64,000 nucleotides of DNA from the NCBI RefSeq assembly GCF_026239555.1, contig NZ_JAPIVP010000004.1:248001-312000 (forward strand). The letters are read 5' to 3'. The notes beneath the pieces are model-generated. The model did not search any database, had not been told where the DNA came from, and saw only the letters and a program-made list of their open reading frames with translations. This DNA comes from Pedobacter sp. PF22-3. Its GTDB lineage: Bacteria > Bacteroidota > Bacteroidia > Sphingobacteriales > Sphingobacteriaceae. The position numbers were made by a program, and so were the translations under genes. Of the stretch, positions 16,930 to 25,400 are shown one piece after another; position 1 is the stretch's first letter, and each line of letters opens with the position of its first letter.

Positions 16930-16994
16930 CGTCACCCTGAATTTATTTCAGGGTATATCTAAAGGAAAGATGCTGAAACAAGTTCAGCATGACG
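16930..16994. repeat. CGTCA-TGACG palindromic repeat, copy P6
   Basis: Arms CCCTGAATTTATTTCAGGG and GATGCTGAAACAAGTTCAGC between CGTCA and TGACG; the most regular copy in the window. Confidence 0.8.
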
Positions 16995-17078
16995 ATCGCA
17001 TCAAGGCCAGAAGTTCAAGAGTTAGTTAATATGATAAATATTACTCGAGCCTAAGTAAATTCCTACTATCGAGTCTTT

Positions 17079-17186
17079 ATGAAAAGCGAATTAAGCTGCA
17101 TGCTAATTTTAATGTTACTTGTTACATTTGGTTTTACAACTGAAAATCAGGTGTCTCCAGCTTTTTTTAAAAAAAGTAAGGGTTGA
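17079..17186 (+). CDS. Candidate small membrane or secreted peptide (35 residues)
   Basis: The frame from ATG 17079 encodes a peptide starting MKSELSCMLILMLLVTFGFT, a hydrophobic core resembling a signal or membrane segment, followed by a short polar tail ending FFKKSKG. It ends 12 bp from the 3' end of the opposing DsbA-like gene. No homologue is recognised, and the hydrophobicity alone is weak evidence. Confidence 0.25.
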   Translation: MKSELSCMLILMLLVTFGFTTENQVSPAFFKKSKG

Positions 17187-17198
17187 TTCTAAAAAAAA

Positions 17199-17717
17199 TC
17201 ACTCCGTACTTTCTTTAAGGATCTGGTACAAATCGGTTGCACCTCCATCAAACTTGGTTCCGTTTACATAAAATGATGGTGTTCCATTTACGCCACTACG
17301 CATACCGCTGTCAAAATTGTCTTCTATAATAGTTTTGATCTCTTCTGAAGCACTATCTTTCTGAAATTGCTCTAAATCCAACCCAATGGTTTCGGCAAGT
17401 TCGTCAAATAGCTCAGCATTTAAGCGGTACTGGTTTTCGTAGAGTGCATCATGCATTTCCCAAAACTTATTTTGTAAACCTGCAGCTTCTGCAGCAATCG
17501 CTGCCGGGAAAGCAAATTCGTGTGCATTGGCCAAAGGAAAATGGCGGAAAACAAATCTGATCTGATGACCAAAAGTTTCTTCAATTTCTTTCATGATGGG
17601 ATAAGCATCTCCACAGTATGGACACTGATAATCGCCAAACTCAACAATGGTAATACTTGCCGAATCATCACCTTGAATATGATCCTGACTATTTATTTCG
17701 GGTTTTAATACACTCAT
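17199..17717 (-). CDS. DsbA-like thioredoxin-fold protein, cytoplasmic
   Basis: The protein has 172 residues: a thioredoxin fold with an inserted helical domain. The active site is Cys32-Pro-Tyr-Cys35 in GDYQCPYCG and the cis-Pro loop is GVNGTPSFYVNG. There is no signal peptide, so it should be cytoplasmic, unlike classical DsbA. It follows the peroxiredoxin gene by 4 bp on the same strand, so the two are almost certainly co-transcribed; a role in reducing the peroxiredoxin or handling oxidised thiols is inference. Confidence 0.85.
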   Translation of the reverse strand: MSVLKPEINSQDHIQGDDSASITIVEFGDYQCPYCGDAYPIMKEIEETFGHQIRFVFRHFPLANAHEFAFPAAIAAEAAGLQNKFWEMHDALYENQYRLNAELFDELAETIGLDLEQFQKDSASEEIKTIIEDNFDSGMRSGVNGTPSFYVNGTKFDGGATDLYQILKESTE

Positions 17718-17721
17718 CGCT

Positions 17722-18183
17722 TTATTTCTTGTTTAATTCTTCCAATGCATCCAAGATACCATCCGCACCAGGGTTAACCGCTACAGGTGACAAATAACTC
17801 CATGCAATTTTACCTTCTTTATCAATTACAAAAAGTGCCCGTTTACTTTCGCCAACTTCTTCATCATACACACCATAAGCTTTAGACACAGCGCCTTTTG
17901 GTTCAAAATCAGCCAATAGCGGAAAATGTAGTTTTCTATTTTCTTCAAAGGCCAGGTGGCACCAAACACTATCAACAGACACACCAAAAATCTGTGCATC
18001 ATATTTATTAAAATATTTGAGCATTTCGTTATAAAGTGCCATTTGGTCGCTGCATACCGGGCTCCAATCCGCAGGGTAAAAAGCCAGAATAACATTTTTG
18101 CCTTTAAAATCCTTAAGTTTTATTTTCTGATCGGGGGTAGCATTTAATTCGAAATCTGGTGCTGTATCGCCTTTTTGTAACAT
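17722..18183 (-). CDS. Peroxiredoxin (AhpC/TSA-like, redoxin family)
   Basis: The 153-residue peroxiredoxin has the peroxidatic Cys44 in PADWSPVCSDQM, within the family pattern Pxxx(T/S)xxC; the Thr is replaced by Ser41. A second Cys in VDSVWCHLAF, around residue 81, could act as resolving Cys in an atypical arrangement. The C-terminal part has DKEGKIAWSYLSP as in BCP/AhpE-type enzymes, which reduce hydrogen and organic peroxides. It is the first gene of a two-gene unit with the DsbA-like protein. Confidence 0.85.
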   Translation of the reverse strand: MLQKGDTAPDFELNATPDQKIKLKDFKGKNVILAFYPADWSPVCSDQMALYNEMLKYFNKYDAQIFGVSVDSVWCHLAFEENRKLHFPLLADFEPKGAVSKAYGVYDEEVGESKRALFVIDKEGKIAWSYLSPVAVNPGADGILDALEELNKK

Positions 18184-18248
18184 ATTAGGAAGCTTAAAAT
18201 GTAAATCATTAGTAAAACAGTGCTTAAACCGTCTTGTTTGTAAAAAAT

Positions 18249-19166
18249 TTAACCCAATTTTTGCCGTTTGATTAAATAAGACTGCAGGATTGGATAAAAA
18301 CCCTCTTTCATATCGGCATCGATTAAGTCAATTTTATATTGAGCACATTTTAGCATAATCTGCTGCCGGTTAGTAGAAACCGCTGTTATATAATTCTCCT
18401 TTACCTGATTGGTATGGACTTTAATCGTTTCTCCGGTCTCCATATCAATAAACTGGTAAGGGCGGTTTTCAAAATTAAAATCTACCTCTTTTGTTTTATC
18501 AACCACATTAAAAACCACAACCTCGTGTTTGTTAAACTTAAGGTGTTGCAGCGCATCAAAAAACTGATCGGTTTTATCGGTATTGATTTGGGTATTAAAC
18601 AGGTCACTGAAGATAATAACCAAAGAACGTTTGTGGATCAGTTCTGCTACCTGGTGCAGCGCCTCACTTAAATTGGTCTGTGCATTTACCTTTGGTTGCT
18701 GTAGTAATTCTTCCAGTTGGGCAAATAAAAATTTCTGATGTACCGTAGTGGATTTTGCGGGAGAATTGAACAATATTTCATCGGTAAATAAGCTTAGTCC
18801 GAAAGCATCACGTTGTTTCTTTAGCAGGTACATTAAAGATGCTGCAGCCTGTATGGAGAAAATCAGTTTGTTATTTTTCGATTCCGGAAAGTACATGGAT
18901 GAAGAAACATCAATCACAAATTGACAACGCAAATTGGTTTCTTCTTCAAAACGTTTGCTATAAAGTTTATCAGTTTTAGCGTACAATTTCCAATCAATAT
19001 TTTTAACGTTATCTCCGTTATTATATTGACGGTGTTCGGCAAACTCAACCGAAAAGCCATGAAAAGGACTTTTATGCAGGCCTGTGATAAAACCCTCAAC
19101 CACTTTCTGGGCGAGCAATTCTAAATTACCATAACTTGTTTCGTTCTCGTAGTTTACAACCTGCAT
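18249..19166 (-). CDS. DUF58-family protein
   Basis: This 305-residue protein matches DUF58: GFITGLHKSPFHGFSVEFAEHRQYNNGDNVKNIDWK is the conserved core and is followed by a von Willebrand A-like domain with a DxSxS metal site (FVIDVSSSMYF). DUF58 proteins are usually linked to MoxR ATPases and membrane VWA proteins in envelope stress or assembly systems. No moxR is next to it here. It lies 65 bp upstream of the peroxiredoxin on the same strand. Confidence 0.85.
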   Translation of the reverse strand: MQVVNYENETSYGNLELLAQKVVEGFITGLHKSPFHGFSVEFAEHRQYNNGDNVKNIDWKLYAKTDKLYSKRFEEETNLRCQFVIDVSSSMYFPESKNNKLIFSIQAAASLMYLLKKQRDAFGLSLFTDEILFNSPAKSTTVHQKFLFAQLEELLQQPKVNAQTNLSEALHQVAELIHKRSLVIIFSDLFNTQINTDKTDQFFDALQHLKFNKHEVVVFNVVDKTKEVDFNFENRPYQFIDMETGETIKVHTNQVKENYITAVSTNRQQIMLKCAQYKIDLIDADMKEGFYPILQSYLIKRQKLG

Positions 19167-19275
19167 ATCGTAAAGCTAGTAAAATACTTGTAAAAACTAA
19201 TCAGTTTTGGATGGCAAAAATATGTTTTATTAATCAGCATAGCTCTGAGGTACATGAATATTTTTTAAGTGATTT

Positions 19276-19493
19276 GGAAAGCAATTGCAGTACTTAGAGG
19301 CTCATGCAGCCCCGCCCCCGCTTCTGCCGATTGAAAAATCGGCATCTCGCTACGGTCGGGTTTAGGTGGCAAAGATTGTGCTACTATCCGTGGTAAATAA
19401 ACCCGATGGCAGTGGTAGCTGCCGGCCTCGCGCGGGCACTACAAACGGACAGCGGGACCGAAAATGCGATGAAAAACTGAACCCCACATTTCC
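19276..19493 (+). repeat. Long intergenic repeat element, copy B
   Basis: The clearest full copy: starts GGAAAGCAATTGC, contains hairpin GCCGATTGAAAAATCGGC, the core TCGGGTTTAGGTGG, a second hairpin GGCAGTGGTAGCTGCC, and ends CACATTTCC. Ends GGAAA/TTTCC form a short terminal inverted repeat. From 19324 the similarity to copy C runs on through 19587. The frame inside it (60 codons) is a repeat shadow. Confidence 0.8.
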
Positions 19494-19549
19494 TAAAATC
19501 AAAAAATCGTTTGAACATCTAACAAAAAACCTTTCTTTCGAAATATAAT

Positions 19550-19587
19550 AAAAAAGACGTAGCAGGTTTGTGAAACCTGCTACGTCT
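19550..19587 (-). terminator. Terminator of the 176-residue secreted protein gene
   Basis: On the minus strand AGACGTAGCAGGTTT pairs with AAACCTGCTACGTCT and is followed by a T run. It is part of the 264-bp block shared with copy C. Confidence 0.8.
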
Positions 19588-19607
19588 AAAACCTAAAATA
19601 CAAAGAT

Positions 19608-20138
19608 CTATTTTTCATTTAAAATGCCTAAAATTGGTTCAAGTCCTGCCTTTATTTCTGCAAAGGATAATACTAAAGATGTGTTGGGCTTTATTATGGC
19701 TTTAATCACCTTATTTCCAAATAAGTAATAACGGGTTTCTATACTATTTTTAATTTTAAAATCTTTCAAATAAATCGGCTTATCGTAAACCGTTTCTTTT
19801 TTATAAAGGAAAAATAAGTTTTTGTTGTTAAAGTAGTAATCGATTTCAGCCTTTCCGGTTTCACCATAAAAAACACAATGTATTTTTTTAAGTGCAGCTT
19901 TACTGTAATAGCCGGTCACCACACCACCCTCTGCCGACATGCCGAAAGCATCTCTTTTTTTCTTTTTATAAAACTTCAGTTTTTTGTTGATCGATGCAAA
20001 ATCAGATTTGATTTTCTTTATAATAGCCACGCTATCTATAGCATTATTAATTGGATTTTTATCAGCTGAAAATGTGTTATGGCTGCTACTAATAACGGCG
20101 GTTAATAATATTAGAAGTCCTTTTAAGCTATTTTTCAT
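19608..20138 (-). CDS. Secreted hypothetical protein
   Basis: The protein has 176 residues with a signal peptide (GLLILLTAVISSSHNTFSA, cut about residue 25). The mature part is very lysine-rich, with a KKLKFYKKKKRDAFG stretch and several Tyr/Phe-rich strands (IDYYFNNKNLFFLYKKE). I recognise no family. It is bracketed by two nearly identical 264-bp repeats, 19324-19587 and 20280-20543, so the gene could be lost or amplified by recombination between them. Confidence 0.7.
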   Translation of the reverse strand: MKNSLKGLLILLTAVISSSHNTFSADKNPINNAIDSVAIIKKIKSDFASINKKLKFYKKKKRDAFGMSAEGGVVTGYYSKAALKKIHCVFYGETGKAEIDYYFNNKNLFFLYKKETVYDKPIYLKDFKIKNSIETRYYLFGNKVIKAIIKPNTSLVLSFAEIKAGLEPILGILNEK

Positions 20139-20279
20139 TTTTTAAATCTTTGATTACCAAAGTCGACAGGAAAATTAATATGCTCAATAGGCTTAAAATA
20201 ATCAAAATTCTCGCCGCTTCAAATCTTTAGCAATTTAAAGTACAAACGATTATAATGAAACCAACTCAAAACGCAATAT

Positions 20280-20449
20280 CTGCCGATTGAGAAATCGGCA
20301 TCTCGCTACGGTCGGGTTTAGGTGGCAAAGATTGTGCTACTACCTGTGGTAAATAAACCCGATGGCAGTGGTAGCTGCCGGCCTCGCGCGGGCACTACAA
20401 ACGGACAGCGGGACCGAAAATGCGATAAAAAACTGAACCCCACATTTCC
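20280..20449 (+). repeat. Long intergenic repeat element, copy C (5' end missing)
   Basis: Begins at the GCCGATT hairpin, without the GGAAAGC start, and ends CACATTTCC. It aligns without gaps to copy B at an offset of 956 bp over 264 bp with eight differences, including the terminator that follows. Confidence 0.8.
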
Positions 20450-20504
20450 TAAAACCAAAAAATCGTTTGAACACCTAACAAAAAACCTTTCTTTCGAAAT
20501 ATAA

Positions 20505-20543
20505 TAAAAAAGACCTAGCAGGTTTGTGAAACCTGCTAGGTCT
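20505..20543 (-). terminator. Terminator of the sugar-dehydrogenase-like gene
   Basis: Minus-strand stem AGACCTAGCAGGTTT/AAACCTGCTAGGTCT followed by a T run; the same structure as 19550-19587 with one base pair swapped. Confidence 0.8.
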
Positions 20544-20596
20544 TAAAATAATCCCTATTCCTTGTTTGGTGGCTCACCAAACAGTTTTATCAAATA

Positions 20597-21814
20597 TTAC
20601 TTCTTCGCAATCCTGTACAAATGCCCATTATCGGTTACTGAATAAAGCGCTCCGTCTTTACCTTCTGCCATATCGCGGAAACGTTCGCCCTTACCTTCCA
20701 GTAGCCGCTCTTCGCCAACAATTTTATTATCTTTGATCAACAAACGGATAATGTGCGAACCGCCCAAACCGCCTACAAATAAATTGCCTTTCCACTCGGC
20801 TATACTATTACTGTTGTAAAACGCAATACAACCAGGCGAAATACTTGGATTCCAGTAATAAACCGGTTGTTCCATTCCTTCTTTCTGCTGAATACCATCA
20901 CCCACTTTTTTACCGCTGTATTCTGTTCCGTAGGTAATAATAGGCCAGCCATAATTTTTGCCTGGCTTAATAATGTTTACTTCATCACCACCTTTAGGGC
21001 CAAATTCGGCTTCCCATAAATCGCCCGTTTGAGGGTTAATGGCTAAACCATCCGGATTACGGAGACCATAGGCATAAATTTCAGGTCGGGCATCGGCTTT
21101 ACCTGCAAACGGGCCGTTTGCAACCGCTTTTCCGTCTGGGGTAAGGTGCAAAATTTTACCCAATGAAGAATTTAAATATTGTGCCTGTATCCTGATATCG
21201 TTACCAGAACGTTCGCCTGTACTTACAAATAAATTTCCGTTTTTATCAAAAACAATTCTCGATCCGTACTGAAGTTTGCCTGTATAAGCTGGTGTAGCAC
21301 GGTAAATAATGGTCTGGTTTTCTATCGATGTTTCATTTGCAGCCAGTTTACCTTTGGCTATGGCTAATAAAACGCCTTTATCCTGTGGCTCTGAATACGC
21401 CCAGTAAATCATTCTGTTTTTTGCAAAGTTCGGGTCTAAGGTTACATCCAGTAAACCACCCTGACCAGATGGATCTACTTTTGGTAAACCTGTGATTTTT
21501 TTACTTGATTCCCCATTGGCATTTAAAATTACCATAGTACCTTGTTTTTGGGTAATTAAAAACCGTCCATCAGGAAGTACCGAAATTGCCCATGGATTTT
21601 CCAATTTTTCATTGATGACTGTAATATCCAAAGGGGTTTTGGTTTTTACGCCTGCAATTCTGGTCTGCCCGGCAAAAGCTGGCTTATAATCAGCAGATGG
21701 AGGGTTAGTTTCAACCGGATTTTGCGCCGATACACAAGCAATATTTGCACAGTTTAGGGCGAGGCCTCCCAATAAAATCCCTAAAGTTTTATTATTAAAT
21801 AATTGAATAGACAT
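20597..21814 (-). CDS. PQQ-dependent sugar dehydrogenase-like beta-propeller protein
   Basis: The protein has 405 residues. An N-terminal export signal ends near residues 27-31 (NCANIACVSAQ). From residue 57 the six-bladed propeller of the soluble glucose dehydrogenase family follows: PWAISVLPDGRFLITQKQG, GGLLDVTLDPNF, YAYGLRNPDGLAINPQTG, FGPKGGDEVN and YGWPIITYG are family blocks. Such periplasmic proteins oxidise aldoses with PQQ or have lost that activity; PQQ genes are not visible here. It is the only gene between copy C of the repeat and trxA. Confidence 0.88.
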   Translation of the reverse strand: MSIQLFNNKTLGILLGGLALNCANIACVSAQNPVETNPPSADYKPAFAGQTRIAGVKTKTPLDITVINEKLENPWAISVLPDGRFLITQKQGTMVILNANGESSKKITGLPKVDPSGQGGLLDVTLDPNFAKNRMIYWAYSEPQDKGVLLAIAKGKLAANETSIENQTIIYRATPAYTGKLQYGSRIVFDKNGNLFVSTGERSGNDIRIQAQYLNSSLGKILHLTPDGKAVANGPFAGKADARPEIYAYGLRNPDGLAINPQTGDLWEAEFGPKGGDEVNIIKPGKNYGWPIITYGTEYSGKKVGDGIQQKEGMEQPVYYWNPSISPGCIAFYNSNSIAEWKGNLFVGGLGGSHIIRLLIKDNKIVGEERLLEGKGERFRDMAEGKDGALYSVTDNGHLYRIAKK

Positions 21815-21857
21815 GATGGTTAGTTTTTTGATTAAAGAAACAAAATTATGCTCGCAA

Positions 21858-21895
21858 TAAAAAACCCAAATCCATTAAATGAACTTGGGTTTTTG
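21858..21895 (-). terminator. Terminator of trxA
   Basis: Minus-strand AAAAACCCAAGTTC...GATTTGGGTTTTTT, with a long loop, 50 bp downstream of the trxA stop. Confidence 0.75.
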
Positions 21896-21946
21896 TAATA
21901 TTATTAGTGAAGTTTTGAAGATTTTGCTTTTACCTTCAACCTTTAT

Positions 21947-22267
21947 TTAAGCCAATTGCTTGTTTAATTTTTCTGCTAATACCGATTTTGGAACAGCGCC
22001 AACTTGTTTGTCAACCACTTCGCCACCTTTAAAGTATAATAGGGCAGGAATATTACGGATACCAAACTGCATTGAAATTTGAGGGTTGTTATCAACGTTT
22101 ACTTTTCCAACTACCGCTTTACCATCATATTCTTTAGCGATCTCTTCTACAACTGGACCAACCATGCGACAAGGGCCACACCATTCTGCCCAAAAATCTA
22201 CTAATACGGGTTTATCTGATTTTAATACAAGCTCCTCGAAGTTTGCATCTGTGATTTCTAATGCCAT
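21947..22267 (-). CDS. trxA: Thioredoxin
   Basis: The 106-residue thioredoxin has Cys30-Gly-Pro-Cys33 in [12 protein letters not shown], the buried Asp24 in VDFWA, and the cis-Pro loop [10 protein letters not shown]. It is a cytoplasmic disulfide reductase kept reduced by thioredoxin reductase, which is not in the window. No signal peptide. A well-formed promoter lies 20 bp upstream and a terminator follows, so it is a single-gene unit. Confidence 0.96.
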   Translation of the reverse strand: MALEITDANFEELVLKSDKPVLVDFWAEWCGPCRMVGPVVEEIAKEYDGKAVVGKVNVDNNPQISMQFGIRNIPALLYFKGGEVVDKQVGAVPKSVLAEKLNKQLA

Positions 22268-22286
22268 AATTAATTTTTTTTATGTT

Positions 22287-22318
22287 CAAATATATGTATT
22301 CAATTGTAATGCCACCAA
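22287..22318 (-). promoter_or_regulatory. Promoter of trxA
   Basis: Minus strand: TTG at 22318-22316, 21-bp spacer, then TATATTTG at 22294-22287, a full match to the Bacteroidota -33/-7 pattern, 19 bp before the trxA ATG. Confidence 0.55.
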
Positions 22319-22355
22319 TTCTGTAATGCCAATTTGACATTATTTTGGTAAATGT

Positions 22356-22428
22356 GCTGAGCGCTTAGTGGCTAGCGTTAAGCGTAAAGATCATTCGAAA
22401 ACGCTTGGCGCCAAACGCAGAACGCTAA
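22356..22428. repeat. GCGTTAAGCG word palindrome overlapping the dnaE stop
   Basis: Left words GAGCGCTTAGTGGCTAGCG and TTAAGCG, right words CGCTTGGCGCCAAACGC and GAACGCTAA form an imperfect palindrome. The last arm contains the complement of the dnaE stop codon. Confidence 0.5.
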
Positions 22429-25400
22429 TTCAATTTATAGTTTACAACATTCATTCCCATTAATTGTTCTAAGAACTTGTTGTTGGGGTTTATTTTTAAA
22501 TTCTTCGAAGGCAAATCAAGCATAATCTGTTTTTCGCTATCAAAAACCGCAAAATTAAGTTGGCAGTTTTGCTGCTCGGAATTTGCCTTATTGTCTGCTA
22601 ATATGGCCTCAATTTCTCTCATTAACTGATCGTTAACCCGCTCTATAGGTACCTGAATAGTTAAACTTTTCGCTAATTTATCACGCAGTTCAGACATGAG
22701 GTTAATTGCTGTGATTTTAAATTCCCAATCGCCAGCTTTTCCGAAACGTTCGCCTACCCTTCCCCTAATCTGCAAGAAATATCCTTCAGTTAAAAATGAT
22801 TTAAACTTTAAAAAATCTTCACCAAACAAAGCCATTTCGCAGGCATCGTCGTAATCTTCAAAAACAAATGTTCCGAAAGGTTTACCTGTTTTCGTAATCC
22901 GTTGCGATGCCGTTACCACCAGGCCACCTACACAAAGCTCGCGGTTTTTCAGTTTTTCGAATTCGGCCAAAACCTCTTCATTGCTATCGCCCATACGCAC
23001 TTTGTTGATGATACTGAGCTGCCGGACACTATTGGTACAAAATTTATCAAGTTCGAGTTTATAGTTATCCAAAGGGTGACCGGAAAGGAAAATCCCGATC
23101 GCATCTTTTTCATATTTCAACCTGTCCATTAAGGCCCACTCTGGTGAAACAGGTAAACTCGGCTCTAAAATCAAATCGGCTTTTGAGCCGCCAAAGAGCG
23201 AAGCCTGCGACGTGCTTTCATTATTCTGAAAATCATTGGCATATTTAATAATTTTTTCAATGCCATTCATTTTATCATTTGGACCAATATAAAAATACTG
23301 TGCCCTGTGTCCACCAAATGCATCGAAAGCACCACTGTACACAAAACTCTCGTAAGCTTTTTTATTTACAATACGCGTATTGGAACGCTTGGCAAAATCG
23401 TACACACTGGCATAAGGTCCATTGGCTGAGCGTTCTTCGATAATACTCTCTACCGCCTTCTCACCTACACCTTTTACTGCAGACATCCCGAAGCGGACTT
23501 CGCCTTTGGCATTTACCGAGAATTTAAGATCAGATTCGTTTACATCCGGGCCTAATACGGTAACACTCATCTGGCGACACTCTTCCATAAAGAACGCCAC
23601 CTGCTTAATATCACTCATGTTATTGGATAGTACCGCAGCCATATATTCGGCCGGATAATGTGCTTTCAAATAAGCCGTTTGATAAGCAATCCATGCATAA
23701 CAGGTAGAGTGTGATTTATTGAAGGCATAGGATGCAAATGCTTCCCAATCCTTCCAGATTTTCTCTAAAACGGTCGCATCATGCCCCTTTTCCGAAGCTT
23801 GTTTCACAAACTTTGGTTTCATTTTATCCAAAACGTCTTTCTGTTTCTTACCCATGGCCTTACGCAGAACGTCGGCCTCACCTTTGGTAAAGCCAGCCAG
23901 CTTTTGCGATAAAAGCATTACCTGTTCCTGGTAAACCGTAATTCCGTATGTTTCCTTTAAATATTCCTCGCAGGCATCCAGATCGTACTTAATTTCTTCC
24001 TCGCCATTTTTACGACGAACGAAACTTGGAATATACTCCATTGGTCCAGGGCGGTATAAGGCATTCATGGCAATTAAATCGTCGAAAACCGTTGGTTTAA
24101 GCTCTTTCATGTATTTCTGCATACCCGGACTCTCATACTGGAAAATACCGATAGTTTCACCACGCTGGAAAAGCTCATAGGTTAATACATCATCAATCGG
24201 GAAATTATCGGGATTGAGGTCGATGCCGTGCCTTTTCTTAACCAGTTTCACCGTATCCTTAATCAGGGTTAAGGTTTTTAACCCCAGGAAGTCCATTTTT
24301 AATAAACCGGCGCTTTCTACAACCGAGTTATCAAACTGGGTAACATATAAATCAGAATCTTTAGCTACAGATACAGGAACGAAATTGGTAATATCGCTCG
24401 GTGTAATAATCACGCCGCAGGCATGAATACCCGTATTCCGCAGCGATCCTTCTAAAATCTGTGCCTGCTGAATGGTTTCGGCACTTAAATCTTTCTGACT
24501 GCCCAGGTTTTTCAGTTCTACAACTTTCTCATATTCATCGGGCCGTAAAGCATCTTTTAAACTTTTTTCGTCGAGGTTAAAGATTTTGGCCAGCTTCATA
24601 TTCGGAATCAGCTTGGCAATTTTATCGGCCTCAAACAGCGGCAAATCTAATACGCGCGCCGTATCGCGGATAGACGATTTGGCGGCCATGGTACCATAAG
24701 TAATAATCTGCGCTACCTGGTTGGCACCATACTTATTAATTACATAATCCATTACACGGCCACGCCCCTCATCATCAAAGTCGATATCGATATCGGGCAT
24801 GGATACACGGTCGGGATTTAGGAAACGCTCAAAAAGGAGGTCGTATTTAATCGGGTCGATATTGGTAATCCCGAGGCAATAAGCTACTGCTGAACCTGCA
24901 GCTGAACCCCTGCCCGGCCCTACCGATACATCAAGGTTACGAGCCTCGGCAATAAAATCCTGTACAATCAGGAAATAACCCGGATAACCCGTTTTTTCTA
25001 TCGTTGCCAGCTCGAAATCCAAACGTTCGGTAATATCATCGGTTAAGGTTCCATAACGGCGTTTCGCACCTTCGTACGTTAAATGTCTTAAAAACTTATT
25101 CTCCCCACGTTTTCCACCATCGGCTTCATCTTCGGCAACCAAAAATTCTTCAGGAATATCGAATTTTGGTAAGAGTACTTCGCGGGCAAGTTTATAAATT
25201 TCAATTTTATCAAGGATTTCCTGAATATTTAAAATCGCTTCCGGCAGATCAGCAAAAAGTGCCTTCATTTCATCAGCCGATTTGAAATAGTATTCCTGGT
25301 TAGGTAAACCATAACGATAACCACGGCCGCGGCCTATTGGTGTGGCTTGCTTTTCGCCATCTTTTACACAGAGTAAAATATCGTGCGCGTTCGCATCTTT

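Noticed and set aside
19366..19548. 60-codon frame with KPDGSG, also at 20322-20504 and, diverged, at 26978-27169
   Set aside because: All lie within the long repeat element. Similarity follows the nucleotide repeat, start positions are not fixed relative to any promoter, and more diverged copies A and F do not keep the frame. Treated as a repeat shadow.
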